Part shown: piece after piece, positions 28,122 through 37,520 of the stretch
How positions within the stretch are numbered: position 1 is the stretch's first letter
Layout: every line of letters begins with the position of its first letter
Notes under the pieces: model-generated
Told to the model about the DNA's origin: nothing
What the model saw: only the letters and a program-made list of their open reading frames with translations
The model's database searches: none
Assembly (NCBI GenBank): GCA_040905905.1
Contig: JBBDQN010000054.1
Coordinates: 13,721-77,720 of the forward strand
DNA: 64,000 bases
From: JAICND01 sp040905905
GTDB lineage: Bacteria > Actinomycetota > Acidimicrobiia > Spongiisociales > ZC4RG35
Reading direction: 5' to 3'
Program-made: the position numbers and the translations under genes

Positions 28122-29857
28122 ATCTCAACTCTCACGTCTCGTTTTAGTCCCAGTTCCTTGAGCTGCGCCGGCGCCACCTCGGTCGGGGTCCCGGTGAGGG
28201 GATCGATGCCGCTCTGAGTCTTGGGAAACGGGATCACCTCCCGGATGTTGACCTCGTCCTGTAACACCATCATCAGCCGATCGATCCCAAATGCGAACCC
28301 ACCATGGGGCGGAGTGCCATAGCGGAGGGCCCGCAAAAACCAGCCAAACCGGATCTCCTGATCGTCAGCGGAGATCCCCAGAATCTCGAAGACCTTGCTC
28401 TGGACAGCGGGATCATGAATTCTGATCGATCCCGATCCAAGTTCGACTCCGTTCACAACAACGTCGTAAGCACGAGAAAGTGCTGCCAGCGGATGGGTCG
28501 CCATCATGTCCACATCCTGAGGCGACGTGAACGGATGATGGAGGAAGGTCAGGCCACCATCGCCCTCTTCGAACATGGGGAAGTCGGTCACCCAAAGGAA
28601 CGCAAGATCATCGTGGCCGGAGGGGCGTCCGAGCTGAATGCGCAGCGAGCCCAAGACAGTGACCGCGATTCGCCACTGGTCGGCGATCAGAAGCAGGACA
28701 TCGCCCGATCGGGCCTGCAGGCGTTGGTTGATCCCGGCCAGTTCATCGCTCGAAAGGAACTTGGCTACCGGGGAACGCAGCGAGCCATCCTCCTCGACCA
28801 CCATCCAGACCAGGCCTTTGGCTCCCAGTCGCTTGGCCTCTTCGACCAGGGCATCAGCGGCCGACCGCGGTAGCTCCCGGGAGCCGGTGTTGATGGCCCT
28901 CACCACCCCACCTTCGCCGATTGCTCCGGCGAACCCGCGGAACCCGCTACCGGAAAATAGGCCGGTCAGGTCGATGATCTCCATCTCGAAGCGGATGTCT
29001 GGCTTGTCGACCCCGTATCGGTCCATCGACTCTTGCCACGTGAGCCGCCGGAACGGAAGGGGAAGGTCTACTCCTCGTACCTCCTTTACCGCCGCGGCAA
29101 TAGTGGCTTCGATCGCGTCCTGGACCCCGGTCTCCTCCCAGAAGGATCCCTCCAGGTCGAGCTGGGTGAACTCGAGCTGGCGGTCCGCTCTGAAGTCCTC
29201 ATCGCGGTAGCAACGAGCGATCTGGAAGTACCGTTCGACCCCGGAGATCATGAGGAGCTGTTTGAAGAGCTGGGGCGATTGGGGCAGGGCGTAAAAGCTG
29301 CCGGGGTGAAGCCGGCTGGGAACCAGCATGTCCCGCGCACCTTCGGGGGTGGAGGGGATGAGCGTGGGGGTCTCAATTTCGAGGAAGTCCATTTTGTCCA
29401 GCGTGCGTCTGATGGCGGTGATGGCTTTGGAGCGGGCCCGCAGGTTGGCGGCCATGCGGGGGCGGCGGAGGTCGAGATAGCGATACTCGAGCCGGGTTCG
29501 CTCGTCGACGTCGACACGATCGTCGATCATGAAGGGAATGGGATCGGCCGGTCCCAGCACCTCGATCGTGTGGGCCGCCACCTCCACGGCTCCGGTGGCT
29601 AGTTCGTCATTGACCGTTCCTACGGGGCGAGGCCGTACCAATCCCTCGACGGCGATGCAGGATTCCATTCTCAGGTCCGAGACGATCGGAAGCTGCTCGG
29701 GATCGGCCACCACCTGTACCACGCCGCTGGCGTCACGGAGATCGATGAAAGTCACACCTCCGTGGTCGCGGCGGCGTAGGACCCATCCAGCCAAACGGAC
29801 CCTTTGTCCGTCCAGATCGATCGTCTCCATGGCCCGGTGGGTCCGAACGGGTGTCAC
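28118..29857 (-). CDS. aspS: Aspartyl-tRNA synthetase
   Basis: This class IIb synthetase has an N-terminal OB-fold anticodon-binding domain (RVRLAGWVLRRRDHGG), catalytic motif 2 in ARCYRDEDFRADRQLEFTQ and motif 3 in the C-terminal GFAFGIDRLMM. A GAD insertion domain lies in the middle, as usual in bacterial enzymes. 579 residues, GTG start overlapping the hisS stop. Confidence 0.97.
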   Translation of the reverse strand: MTPVRTHRAMETIDLDGQRVRLAGWVLRRRDHGGVTFIDLRDASGVVQVVADPEQLPIVSDLRMESCIAVEGLVRPRPVGTVNDELATGAVEVAAHTIEVLGPADPIPFMIDDRVDVDERTRLEYRYLDLRRPRMAANLRARSKAITAIRRTLDKMDFLEIETPTLIPSTPEGARDMLVPSRLHPGSFYALPQSPQLFKQLLMISGVERYFQIARCYRDEDFRADRQLEFTQLDLEGSFWEETGVQDAIEATIAAAVKEVRGVDLPLPFRRLTWQESMDRYGVDKPDIRFEMEIIDLTGLFSGSGFRGFAGAIGEGGVVRAINTGSRELPRSAADALVEEAKRLGAKGLVWMVVEEDGSLRSPVAKFLSSDELAGINQRLQARSGDVLLLIADQWRIAVTVLGSLRIQLGRPSGHDDLAFLWVTDFPMFEEGDGGLTFLHHPFTSPQDVDMMATHPLAALSRAYDVVVNGVELGSGSIRIHDPAVQSKVFEILGISADDQEIRFGWFLRALRYGTPPHGGFAFGIDRLMMVLQDEVNIREVIPFPKTQSGIDPLTGTPTEVAPAQLKELGLKRDVRVEM

Positions 29858-31200
29858 AGCAGACCGCTGACCGTCGCCGTCACCTCGGAGGCTGCGACTT
29901 CCTGCTGGACCCGCGTGACGAGGTTGCGCACTTGCACGGTTCCGCGCTGACGTTCATCGGCACCGGCAATGACCACTACTGGGATCTGGGCCCGGTCGGC
30001 GTATTTGAGCTGCTGCGAGAGCCTGCCGGCTCTCATGCTCACCTCAGTATTGACTCCGGCCGTTCTCAGCTCGGTGGCCAAACGTAGAGCAGTTTCGAAG
30101 CCTTCCTCGTCTATCAAGGTGACCAGCACCGCCACCGTGTTGGCTGTCGCACCTGCCATACCCAGTTCCCGAAGCTGCCAGAACAGGCGAGTGAGACCGA
30201 TGGAGATACCGACGCCCGGCAGGCGTGATTTCGTGTAGAGACTTGCCAGATCCTCGTAACGGCCACCCGAGCAGATGCTGCCAACCTCCGGATGATTATC
30301 GAGGGTGGTCTCGTACACCGTGCCCGTGTAGTAGTCGAGACCGCGGGCGATGGAGAGATCGAGGGCAACCTGATCCGGGTTGACCCCCTGGACCCCGACC
30401 AAAGAGAACACGCTCGCCAGCTCCTCCTTGCCCTTAACCAACAGCTCGTTGCCATCTGGCAGGGCTGCCAGCATCTCGGTGGCAGCCGCTCCCTTGAGCG
30501 GACCCTGGCCGGCAACCTTCAACAACCGATCTGCTGTGTCGGTCGCGATCCCTTGCTTGCTGAGAGCGCCGGCAACGTCCGCTGCACCAATGCGCTCCAA
30601 CTTGTCAAGCTCGCGGAGAGCCAGAGCCTGCAGGCCGGAATCGTCCACGCCGAGGTCGATCAAGAGACCCCGCAACAAGCGCCGGTTGTTGAGCCGGATC
30701 GTGAAGTCACCGATGGCAAGCCGGCTGAAGATGCTGGCGATCACTGCTGGCATTTCGGCGTCGTGTCGAATGGAGAGCTCATCGCGGTCGACCACGTCGA
30801 TGTCGCACTGGATGAACTCGCGAAAGCGGCCCCGCTGGGGGGTCTCGCCACGCCAGACGGGCTGCATTTGATACCGCCGAAAGGGGAAGATCAACTGGGC
30901 CTCGTGCTCAGCGACATAACGCGCCAGCGGGACGGTGAGATCAAAGCGGAGAGCCGCGTCCGGCTCGTAACCCTGGGCTCTGGCTCCGGTCGACTGGGCG
31001 AGGTAGACCTGACGCTCTGTCTCACCCCCGGACTTGGTGAGCAATACCGCGGTCTGTTCCATCGCCGGGGTGCTTATGGGGAGAAAGCCGAAGCTCTCGA
31101 ACCCCTCCCTGATCGTGTCGAACATCGACTGGAGGGCAAGCTGATCGCGCGGCAGGAGCTCGAGGACTCCAGGAATGGTTCGGGGGGTGACGATGGGCAC
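29854..31200 (-). CDS. hisS: Histidyl-tRNA synthetase
   Basis: This class II synthetase charges tRNA(His). Signatures are RYVAEHEAQLIFPFRRYQ, the histidine-specific ARGLDYYTGTVYE and GGRYEDLASLY, and a C-terminal anticodon-binding domain with ADERQRGTVQVRNL. 448 residues, ATG start at 31200, 22 bases after the metallo-hydrolase gene. The hisS-aspS pairing is conserved. Confidence 0.97.
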   Translation of the reverse strand: MPIVTPRTIPGVLELLPRDQLALQSMFDTIREGFESFGFLPISTPAMEQTAVLLTKSGGETERQVYLAQSTGARAQGYEPDAALRFDLTVPLARYVAEHEAQLIFPFRRYQMQPVWRGETPQRGRFREFIQCDIDVVDRDELSIRHDAEMPAVIASIFSRLAIGDFTIRLNNRRLLRGLLIDLGVDDSGLQALALRELDKLERIGAADVAGALSKQGIATDTADRLLKVAGQGPLKGAAATEMLAALPDGNELLVKGKEELASVFSLVGVQGVNPDQVALDLSIARGLDYYTGTVYETTLDNHPEVGSICSGGRYEDLASLYTKSRLPGVGISIGLTRLFWQLRELGMAGATANTVAVLVTLIDEEGFETALRLATELRTAGVNTEVSMRAGRLSQQLKYADRAQIPVVVIAGADERQRGTVQVRNLVTRVQQEVAASEVTATVSGLL

Positions 31201-31222
31201 AGGGGCGCGGAGGCTAATGGGG

Positions 31223-31867
31223 TCAGAGCCCGACCAGGAATGGATTGCGGCGCCGTTCCCGACCCACGGTGGTTTCGGGCCCGTGACCCGGCAGCACCCT
31301 GGTTTGGTCGTCGAGCGTCAGCACCTCCTTGACCATCGAGTCGACCAGCTGCTCCCAGTTCCCGCCAGGGAGATCAACCCGGCCCACCGAGCCGGCGAAG
31401 AGCTGGTCTCCCGAGAGGAGAATCCCCTCTCCGGGCAGGTAGAAGCAACAATGGCCCGGAGTATGGCCCGGTGTGTGCCGCACCTCGATCTCGAGCCCAC
31501 CGAGTTCGAGCCGCATCAGATGTTGCAAAGACTCGAGCTTCTCGGGCGGTTCGTAGTCACCCTCGGGTGCGAGGCCAAACAGGGCCTGCATCTGCCGACG
31601 AGGATCGAGGGTGAGAAAGTCGTCGTCGCGATGGACGTATACCGCCGCCCCGGTCGAACGATGCAACGGACCCGCCCCTCCCATGTGATCGATGTGGCCG
31701 TGGGTGAGAAGCAAGGCGGCCGGCACCACACCGGTGGCCAGGGCCAGCTCGGCGATCGCCTCAGGGTCGGGTGGGGCATCGACTACCACCGCTGGTCCTC
31801 CCTTTTCAATGGCCAGTAGGTAACAGTTGGTCTGGGCGAGCCACAGGGGCCGGGAGACGATGATCAT
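31223..31867 (-). CDS. Metallo-beta-lactamase-fold hydrolase, glyoxalase II-like
   Basis: This 214-residue protein has the zinc-binding THGHIDH motif (H56, H58, D60, H61), then HTPGHTPGH, SGDQLFAGSVGR and LPGHGPETT, in the order seen in hydroxyacylglutathione-hydrolase-like proteins. In a mycothiol-producing lineage the substrate would more likely be a mycothiol thioester than a glutathione one; that is inference. It sits between rel and hisS, the position of a similar gene in mycobacteria, with a gap of only 4 bases to rel. Confidence 0.85.
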   Translation of the reverse strand: MIIVSRPLWLAQTNCYLLAIEKGGPAVVVDAPPDPEAIAELALATGVVPAALLLTHGHIDHMGGAGPLHRSTGAAVYVHRDDDFLTLDPRRQMQALFGLAPEGDYEPPEKLESLQHLMRLELGGLEIEVRHTPGHTPGHCCFYLPGEGILLSGDQLFAGSVGRVDLPGGNWEQLVDSMVKEVLTLDDQTRVLPGHGPETTVGRERRRNPFLVGL

Positions 31868-31871
31868 CCGT

Positions 31872-34046
31872 TCAAGTGTCGGAGGGTTCGGTTACCAGGC
31901 GATAGGCAGCGAACGCCCCATCGACCCCGCGGAGATCGGCCAGAAGCCTGGGGAGTTGACCGGGATCGGAAAGCTCCACCTCGTACCTCAGCACCGCCAC
32001 CCGGTCCCTCCCGGTGACCGACGATGACGCGGTGATGTTGCCACCCAGATCGGAGATGGCCGCGGTGACGTCGCGCAGCAGCCGGGTGCGATCGAGCGCC
32101 TCCACTTGCACCCAGACGGTAAAGATGCCCACGCGGTCGGGAGGCCATGACACCTCGACCATCCTTTCCCGCCGTTCGGCTAGTGCTGCAATGTTGGTGC
32201 AGTCGGCCCGGTGAACCGACACCCCCCGGCCGATAGTGATGAAACCGACAATCGGATCGCCGGGAACCGGTGCACAACAACGTGCGATTCGCACGAGCAT
32301 GTCATCCATACCCTCGACGATGATGCCGGGGCCTGGTTGCCCTGGCCGGCGGGGGCGGGGAGGAGCGAGCAGGTCTTCTTCTTCGTCCTCTTCGGGACGA
32401 ACCAGTCGGACCAGTCGTTGCACCACAGTTGAGGCCGTTACCCCACCTTCGCCGACTGACACCAACAGGCTGTCCACGTCGGACTTGCCCATGTCGATGG
32501 CGATCTCGGTGAGAAGGCGGTCACGTTCGGCGGCGCCGAGCCCCAAACCTTCACGGCGGAGATAGGAATTGACCTGCTCGCGGCCCTCAGCCAGTGCGTG
32601 CTCTCGTCGCTCCTTGAGGAAATACGCCTTGATCTTGGCTTTGGCGCGCGAGGTCTGAACAAAGTTGAGCCAATCCCGGCTCGGTCCGGCGTCCATGGCC
32701 CGGGAGGTGATCACCTCGACGATGTCGCCAGATTCGAGCCTCGTGGAGAGTGGCAGCAAGCGGCCGTTGATCCTGGCCCCCACACACCTGTTGCCCACTT
32801 CGGTGTGGACGGCGTAGGCAAAGTCGACGGCAGTGGCGCCGCGAGGCAGGGTCTTGACGTCACCTGCGGGAGTGATCACAAATACCTCGTCTTGATAGAG
32901 GTCCAGTTTGAGGTTGGCCAGAAACTCCTCGGGATCTTCGGTCTCGAGCAAAGAGTGGACGTTGCCCACCCAGGGGATGTGGGCAGCCCCGGGCCCCTCC
33001 TTGTAACGCCAATGGGCGGCGATTCCCGACTCGGCGAGCCGGTGCATCTCCTCGGTTCGAATCTGAACCTCCAGGGGTTTGCCGCCGGGCCCGATGACGG
33101 TCGTGTGAAGGCTCTGGTAGAGGTTGAACTTGGGCATGGCGATGAAGTCTTTGAAGCGTCCGCTGATCGGCATCCATTTCGAGTGCACCAGCCCGAGGGC
33201 TGCATAACAGCTCCGGGTATCGCTGGTGATGATCCGCACCCCGATCAAGTCGAAGATCTCCTCGAAGGGTCGGCCAGACTCGACCATCTTGCGGTAGATG
33301 GAGAAATGGTGTTTGGGGCGGCCGCTGATGTCAGCCTCGATGCCGGCCTCGGTCAGGGCATCCCCAAGCTCCGCGACGACCTTTTCGATGAATACCTCGC
33401 GCTCCGGAGAACGCTCTGTCAATCTCAATTCGATCTCGGCGTAGATCCCGGGCTCGAGAATGGCGAAGCAACGGTCTTCCAGCTCGTGTTTGATCTCCTG
33501 GACACCCAATCGATGAGCAAGGGGGACGTAGACGTCGATGGTCTCGCGGGCCACCCGTTGCTGTTTCTCGGGACGCAGGGCGGCGACCGTTCGAATGTTG
33601 TGAAGGCGGTCGGCGAGCTTCATCAGGAGCACCCGCACGTCCTGGGCCATAGCGACCACCATCTTGCGGATCGTGGCGGCCTGCGCCTCTTGGGGTGATG
33701 AATATTGGATCCTGTCGAGCTTGGTGACTCCGTCAATCAACCGGGCGACTTCACCACCGAACTCGTTCTCGATCTGATGAAGGGTGACGTCGGTGTCTTC
33801 CACCGTGTCGTGTAGCAGCGAGGCCGCCAGGGCCGGGGCATCGAGGCCATAACCCGCCAGGATGGTGGTGACGGCCACTGGATGGGTTATGTAGGGATCG
33901 CCGGTCTTCCGCAATTGTCCGCGGTGGGCGGTCTCGGCGGTGACAAATGCCCGCTTGATGATCCCGTCATCGGCATCGGGGAAATGACGCCGGTGGGCGT
34001 CGAGGATGGAGGCGAATGCCTCCTCAGTCGTACCGGATGAGGGCAT
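31872..34046 (-). CDS. rel: Bifunctional (p)ppGpp synthetase/hydrolase Rel
   Basis: This makes and degrades the stringent-response alarmones. The domain order is complete: HD hydrolase (HD at 79-80 in LLHDTVEDTD), synthetase with RFKD at 297-300, the sequence typical of bifunctional Rel and not of RelA-only enzymes, then TGS (DEVFVITPAGDVKTLPRG), a conserved-cysteine region and a C-terminal ACT domain (about 650-724). I start at the ATG at 34046 (MPSSGTTEEAF, 724 residues), which overlaps the apt end by 23 bases. A start at 34169 would lie deep in apt. Confidence 0.95.
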   Translation of the reverse strand: MPSSGTTEEAFASILDAHRRHFPDADDGIIKRAFVTAETAHRGQLRKTGDPYITHPVAVTTILAGYGLDAPALAASLLHDTVEDTDVTLHQIENEFGGEVARLIDGVTKLDRIQYSSPQEAQAATIRKMVVAMAQDVRVLLMKLADRLHNIRTVAALRPEKQQRVARETIDVYVPLAHRLGVQEIKHELEDRCFAILEPGIYAEIELRLTERSPEREVFIEKVVAELGDALTEAGIEADISGRPKHHFSIYRKMVESGRPFEEIFDLIGVRIITSDTRSCYAALGLVHSKWMPISGRFKDFIAMPKFNLYQSLHTTVIGPGGKPLEVQIRTEEMHRLAESGIAAHWRYKEGPGAAHIPWVGNVHSLLETEDPEEFLANLKLDLYQDEVFVITPAGDVKTLPRGATAVDFAYAVHTEVGNRCVGARINGRLLPLSTRLESGDIVEVITSRAMDAGPSRDWLNFVQTSRAKAKIKAYFLKERREHALAEGREQVNSYLRREGLGLGAAERDRLLTEIAIDMGKSDVDSLLVSVGEGGVTASTVVQRLVRLVRPEEDEEEDLLAPPRPRRPGQPGPGIIVEGMDDMLVRIARCCAPVPGDPIVGFITIGRGVSVHRADCTNIAALAERRERMVEVSWPPDRVGIFTVWVQVEALDRTRLLRDVTAAISDLGGNITASSSVTGRDRVAVLRYEVELSDPGQLPRLLADLRGVDGAFAAYRLVTEPSDT

Positions 34047-34539
34047 GGAAGGGGACCCCTTCAAGGGCTGCCCTGCCGTTGAGGAAGCCCAGCTCGATAA
34101 AGACCGCCACCCCCACCACCTCTGCCTGAGCACGACGCAACAACTCGACAGCTGCGCATGCCGTGCCACCGGTGGCGATCACGTCGTCAACGATGAGAAC
34201 CCGCTCCTGGGGATCGACCGCATCAATATGCATCTCCAGGGCATCGGTGCCGTACTCCAGGTTGTAGCTGTGGCTGATGGTTTTCCAGGGGAGTTTTCCG
34301 GGTTTGCGAAGTGGGACAAATCCGGCTTCGAGGGCGCGCGCTACGGGTGCTGCCAGGGTAAAACCCCGGGCTTCGATCCCGGCCACCTTGCTCACCCTGG
34401 CATCTTCGAACTTCTCGGTGATGGCGGCGATCAGGGCATTGAAGGCGACCGGATCCGCCAGCACCGGGGTGATGTCCTTAAAGACGATTCCGGGCTCCGG
34501 AAAGTCGGGTATGTCACGAACAAGGGCGGCCAGATCCAC
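34024..34539 (-). CDS. apt: Adenine phosphoribosyltransferase
   Basis: This salvages adenine to AMP using PRPP. The 171-residue protein has the Apt-specific IPDFPEPGIVFKDITP near the N-terminus, the flexible loop region PLRKPGKLPW and the PRPP motif RVLIVDDVIATGGTA. GTG start at 34539. The secF-apt-rel order matches actinobacteria. Confidence 0.96.
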   Translation of the reverse strand: MDLAALVRDIPDFPEPGIVFKDITPVLADPVAFNALIAAITEKFEDARVSKVAGIEARGFTLAAPVARALEAGFVPLRKPGKLPWKTISHSYNLEYGTDALEMHIDAVDPQERVLIVDDVIATGGTACAAVELLRRAQAEVVGVAVFIELGFLNGRAALEGVPFHALIRYD

Positions 34540-34571
34540 CGGAAAAGTCTACCTGTCCAACCGGGGCTGGC

Positions 34572-35621
34572 TCAGCGTCGGCGTTTCTTGGGAGGACGGG
34601 GAGTAGCGCCCGTCCCGCGGACCTGGGCTGGAGACACCACGATCGCCGTCGGGGAGGGTGTGGTGGAAACGGTTTGCCCCTTTGCCTCCAGGCGCCGACG
34701 ACGGCTGATCCAATCTTCCTCCCGCTCCTTCCAGGTAGCCAGGAAAGGTGTCGCAACGCAGACCGACGAATAGGTGCCAACCGCGATGCCGACGAAGAGA
34801 GCAAGGGCGAAATCGCGCAGGCTGGTAGCTCCGAAAATGAAGGCGCCGACGAACAGAATCGAACCAACCGGGAGCAGCGACGTGAGAGCCGTGATGACTG
34901 AGCGCGGCATGATCTGATTGGTGGCGCGGTTGGCTATGGCGGAATACGTCATTCGATCTGCGTAGTCGCCCACGTGTTCTTCGATCTTGTCGAAGACCAC
35001 CACCGTGTCGTAGAGCGAGTACCCGAGAATGGTCAGTACGGCGACGACGGTGGCTGGAGTCACTTCGAATCCAGTGACGGCATACACCCCCATCGTGATG
35101 ACGAGATCGTGGAGAAGCGAAACGATCCCGGCGGCCGCCATCTTCCACTCCAGCCGCCAGGTCATGAACAACATGACGGCTCCCAGGAAAACCGCTAGGG
35201 CGATCAGGGATTGGCGAAATATGAGGGCGCCAAAGGTGGGGCCGACAGCGTCGACCGAGATCTCGGCTCTCGGCGCTCCGGTAACTGAGGCAATCACGTC
35301 AAGCAGGCCGCCCTGCGACTCCGCATCGAGGGCGGGAGTCTGCAGCCGCACAGTGGCCCCGTCGTCGACCAGTTGAATGACGGCGTCAGAGATGCCCACC
35401 CGTTGAGAAGCCCCCCTGAGATCCTCCACAGTTGCAGCACTCGGGTTGGTGGCAATGATCGAAAGCCCGCCCCGGAACTCAATGCCGAGGTTGAGGTCGC
35501 GGACGACCAGGGCGAGCAGCGAGATCATCAATGCGACCGCCGAGATCCTGAGCCACAGCCCGCGGCGACCGACGAAATCGAAGTTGGTCTCGCCGCGAAG
35601 AAAGTCACGGAGCCTGGTCAT
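34572..35621 (-). CDS. secF: Protein translocase subunit SecF
   Basis: SecF with SecD uses the proton gradient to complete protein export. The 349-residue protein has an N-terminal membrane helix, a periplasmic domain starting at the family signature GIEFRGG, and five further helices including YSLYDTVVVFDKI and the C-terminal export-protein domain around NQIMPRSVITALTSLLP. The cytoplasmic tail is Arg- and Lys-rich. ATG overlaps the secD stop (ATGA). Confidence 0.96.
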   Translation of the reverse strand: MTRLRDFLRGETNFDFVGRRGLWLRISAVALMISLLALVVRDLNLGIEFRGGLSIIATNPSAATVEDLRGASQRVGISDAVIQLVDDGATVRLQTPALDAESQGGLLDVIASVTGAPRAEISVDAVGPTFGALIFRQSLIALAVFLGAVMLFMTWRLEWKMAAAGIVSLLHDLVITMGVYAVTGFEVTPATVVAVLTILGYSLYDTVVVFDKIEEHVGDYADRMTYSAIANRATNQIMPRSVITALTSLLPVGSILFVGAFIFGATSLRDFALALFVGIAVGTYSSVCVATPFLATWKEREEDWISRRRRLEAKGQTVSTTPSPTAIVVSPAQVRGTGATPRPPKKRRR

Positions 35622-37180
35622 ATCGACGCTGACCTGATCGAGAACCAGCCGCGGTCACCCAGCTCAGTGTGGGCGAGGACCCAGGTCGCCCGGCGGGTGA
35701 AGGCCCGGGCGATCACCACATCGAGAACCGTGGCGATCCCGAGGGAGAAGGCAAAGCCCTTGACCGCTCCGACCGATAGGAACCACAACAAGGTGGCTCC
35801 GATCAAGGACACGGCATCGGCCGTGAGGATGGTGCGAAAAGACTTGCGGAACCCCTCCTCCACGGCAGAACGGACCGAGCGACCCTTCCGAATTTCTTCC
35901 TTCACCCTTTCGAAATAGACGATGTACGAGTCGGCGGTGATTCCCACCGAGATGATCACCCCGGTCACCCCCGCCAGAGTGAGGGTGAGGCCCTGAAACC
36001 GGCCCAACATGGAGAATACGACGACCAATAACGATGCAAAGACCGTCAAACCAAGTACGGCCACAACGCCCATTGCCCGGTAGTAGCTGATCAAAAGCGC
36101 ACATACCAGCGCCAGCCCGATCAAGCCGGCTATCACACCAGCTCGGAGGGAGTCGGCACCGAGAGTCGCTGACACCTTCTGCACCTGGGAACGTTCGAAG
36201 CTGACCGGAAGCGAACCGTAGCGCAAGAGCGCGGCGGTATCCCGGGCCTGTAGTTCGTCGGCCGGGGTGTTGCCAAACGTTATCTGGGCGCTGCCCCCGG
36301 TGATCCCCTCAGGACCGACGTCGGCAGCCACCGCAGGCGCCGTCACTACCTCGCCGTCGAGGACGATGGCGATACAACGTTGCGGACTTCCCAGCGAGCC
36401 TTGGGCCGCAGCCCCGGTGACTTCGGCGAACTTGACACCCCCGGCCGAGGTGAGATCGAGCCCGATCACCCATTGCGCCTGGTTGGGATCGAACCCCGGG
36501 ACGGCATCAGCCACATCCTCGCCCAAAAGAGCGGCGGGGCCTACATGTAGCACCTCGGGGATCACGACTCCCAAACCGGAGCTGGCGCACCCAGCGGTGG
36601 ATGGGAGGTAAGCCTCCTGAGTGGGATCGTCGAGGATCGTGAGCCCTGTTACGGGATCGACGTTCGGTGGCAGGGTGGTCGGGGTGACCGAAGTTGTGGT
36701 CGTGGTCGCCGCGGTAGTGGAGGTCGTGCTGGTGGAAGTTGTCGCCGAAGTTGTGGGCGAGCTCGCGCTGGTGGTCGTAGTCGGAGAAGTCGACGTGGTT
36801 GTCGTGGTCACTAGCGGGCCTTGTTCACCCAGGGTCGCGCCGAGGACCGGCCGAAAAGAAAGCTGGCCGGTCTGACCGATTGCATCGAGGGCCCTCTCCT
36901 CGTCTTCCACACCCGGGAGTTGCACCAGCACCGTGTTGGCACCCGAGATCGTGATTTCCGGCTCCTGCACGCCCCCTACGTCCTCGATCCGGCGTCGCAT
37001 AATTTCAACTGCTTGTTCCAGGACCTCCTGATCGGTGCCGTCCGGGGCGGTCAGCACCACCGATGTCCCTCCGGCAAGGTCGAGGCCCAACCGGGGAAGG
37101 ATGTTTTGGGACAGGACCAGCGCCAGCCCTCCCCAGGACAGCGTCAAGCCAATCAAAAGACCGATCAGACGCCGCCGCAA
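35618..37180 (-). CDS. secD: Protein translocase subunit SecD with Thr/Ser-rich linker
   Basis: This is the partner of SecF in the RND-type export motor. The N-terminal helix, LGLDLAGGTSVVL, the P1 head domain and the six-helix C-terminal bundle (GITADSYIVYFERVKEE) are present. Between residues about 122 and 168 lies an insertion made almost entirely of Thr, Ser and Ala, encoded by a low-complexity ACC/ACT-rich tract at about 36680-36815. Such a linker separates the two halves of the periplasmic P1 domain. 520 residues; it starts 3 bases after yajC. Confidence 0.95.
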   Translation of the reverse strand: MRRRLIGLLIGLTLSWGGLALVLSQNILPRLGLDLAGGTSVVLTAPDGTDQEVLEQAVEIMRRRIEDVGGVQEPEITISGANTVLVQLPGVEDEERALDAIGQTGQLSFRPVLGATLGEQGPLVTTTTTSTSPTTTTSASSPTTSATTSTSTTSTTAATTTTTSVTPTTLPPNVDPVTGLTILDDPTQEAYLPSTAGCASSGLGVVIPEVLHVGPAALLGEDVADAVPGFDPNQAQWVIGLDLTSAGGVKFAEVTGAAAQGSLGSPQRCIAIVLDGEVVTAPAVAADVGPEGITGGSAQITFGNTPADELQARDTAALLRYGSLPVSFERSQVQKVSATLGADSLRAGVIAGLIGLALVCALLISYYRAMGVVAVLGLTVFASLLVVVFSMLGRFQGLTLTLAGVTGVIISVGITADSYIVYFERVKEEIRKGRSVRSAVEEGFRKSFRTILTADAVSLIGATLLWFLSVGAVKGFAFSLGIATVLDVVIARAFTRRATWVLAHTELGDRGWFSIRSASI

Positions 37181-37183
37181 GGT

Positions 37184-37483
37184 TCAGGCCTTGTCGACGA
37201 TTCGGCTGGCTATTGCCTTTCGCACGATCCGCAGCCTGCCCTGCTCAACCTCGATGACTACAGCGTCGTCGTCGAGAGCACGGATCACCCCCTGGATTCC
37301 GCCAATGGTTTGCACCTTGTCACCCAACGACAAGGCCGCCGTCAGCTCTTGTTGGGCGCGCATCCGTTTGCGCTGCGGACGCAGAATCAGAACGTAAAAC
37401 ACCGCGACCATGACACCAAGGAATATCAACGATGAATAGCCCGATGACGCGGGCGGGGTGGTTGTCAGCAAAAGAGGGCTCAA
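37184..37483 (-). CDS. yajC: Preprotein translocase subunit YajC
   Basis: This small inner-membrane protein is associated with SecDF. The 99 residues contain one transmembrane helix (about 17-36, ending in LRPQRKRMRAQQ) followed by the soluble domain with LSLGDKVQTIGGIQGVI, both family signatures. The queA-tgt-yajC-secD-secF order is widespread in bacteria. Confidence 0.94.
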   Translation of the reverse strand: MSPLLLTTTPPASSGYSSLIFLGVMVAVFYVLILRPQRKRMRAQQELTAALSLGDKVQTIGGIQGVIRALDDDAVVIEVEQGRLRIVRKAIASRIVDKA

Positions 37484-37520
37484 AGAACAAACCTCACAGG
37501 CCGGTTAACGAGGCGCGACC

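Noticed and set aside
26616..28217. 533-residue open frame on the plus strand opposite rarA
   Set aside because: Antisense shadow of rarA and the small membrane protein gene; no motif supports it.
34047..34169. N-terminal extension of Rel to 34169
   Set aside because: It lies inside apt and adds Trp/Cys-rich residues unlike Rel; the ATG at 34046 fits the family.
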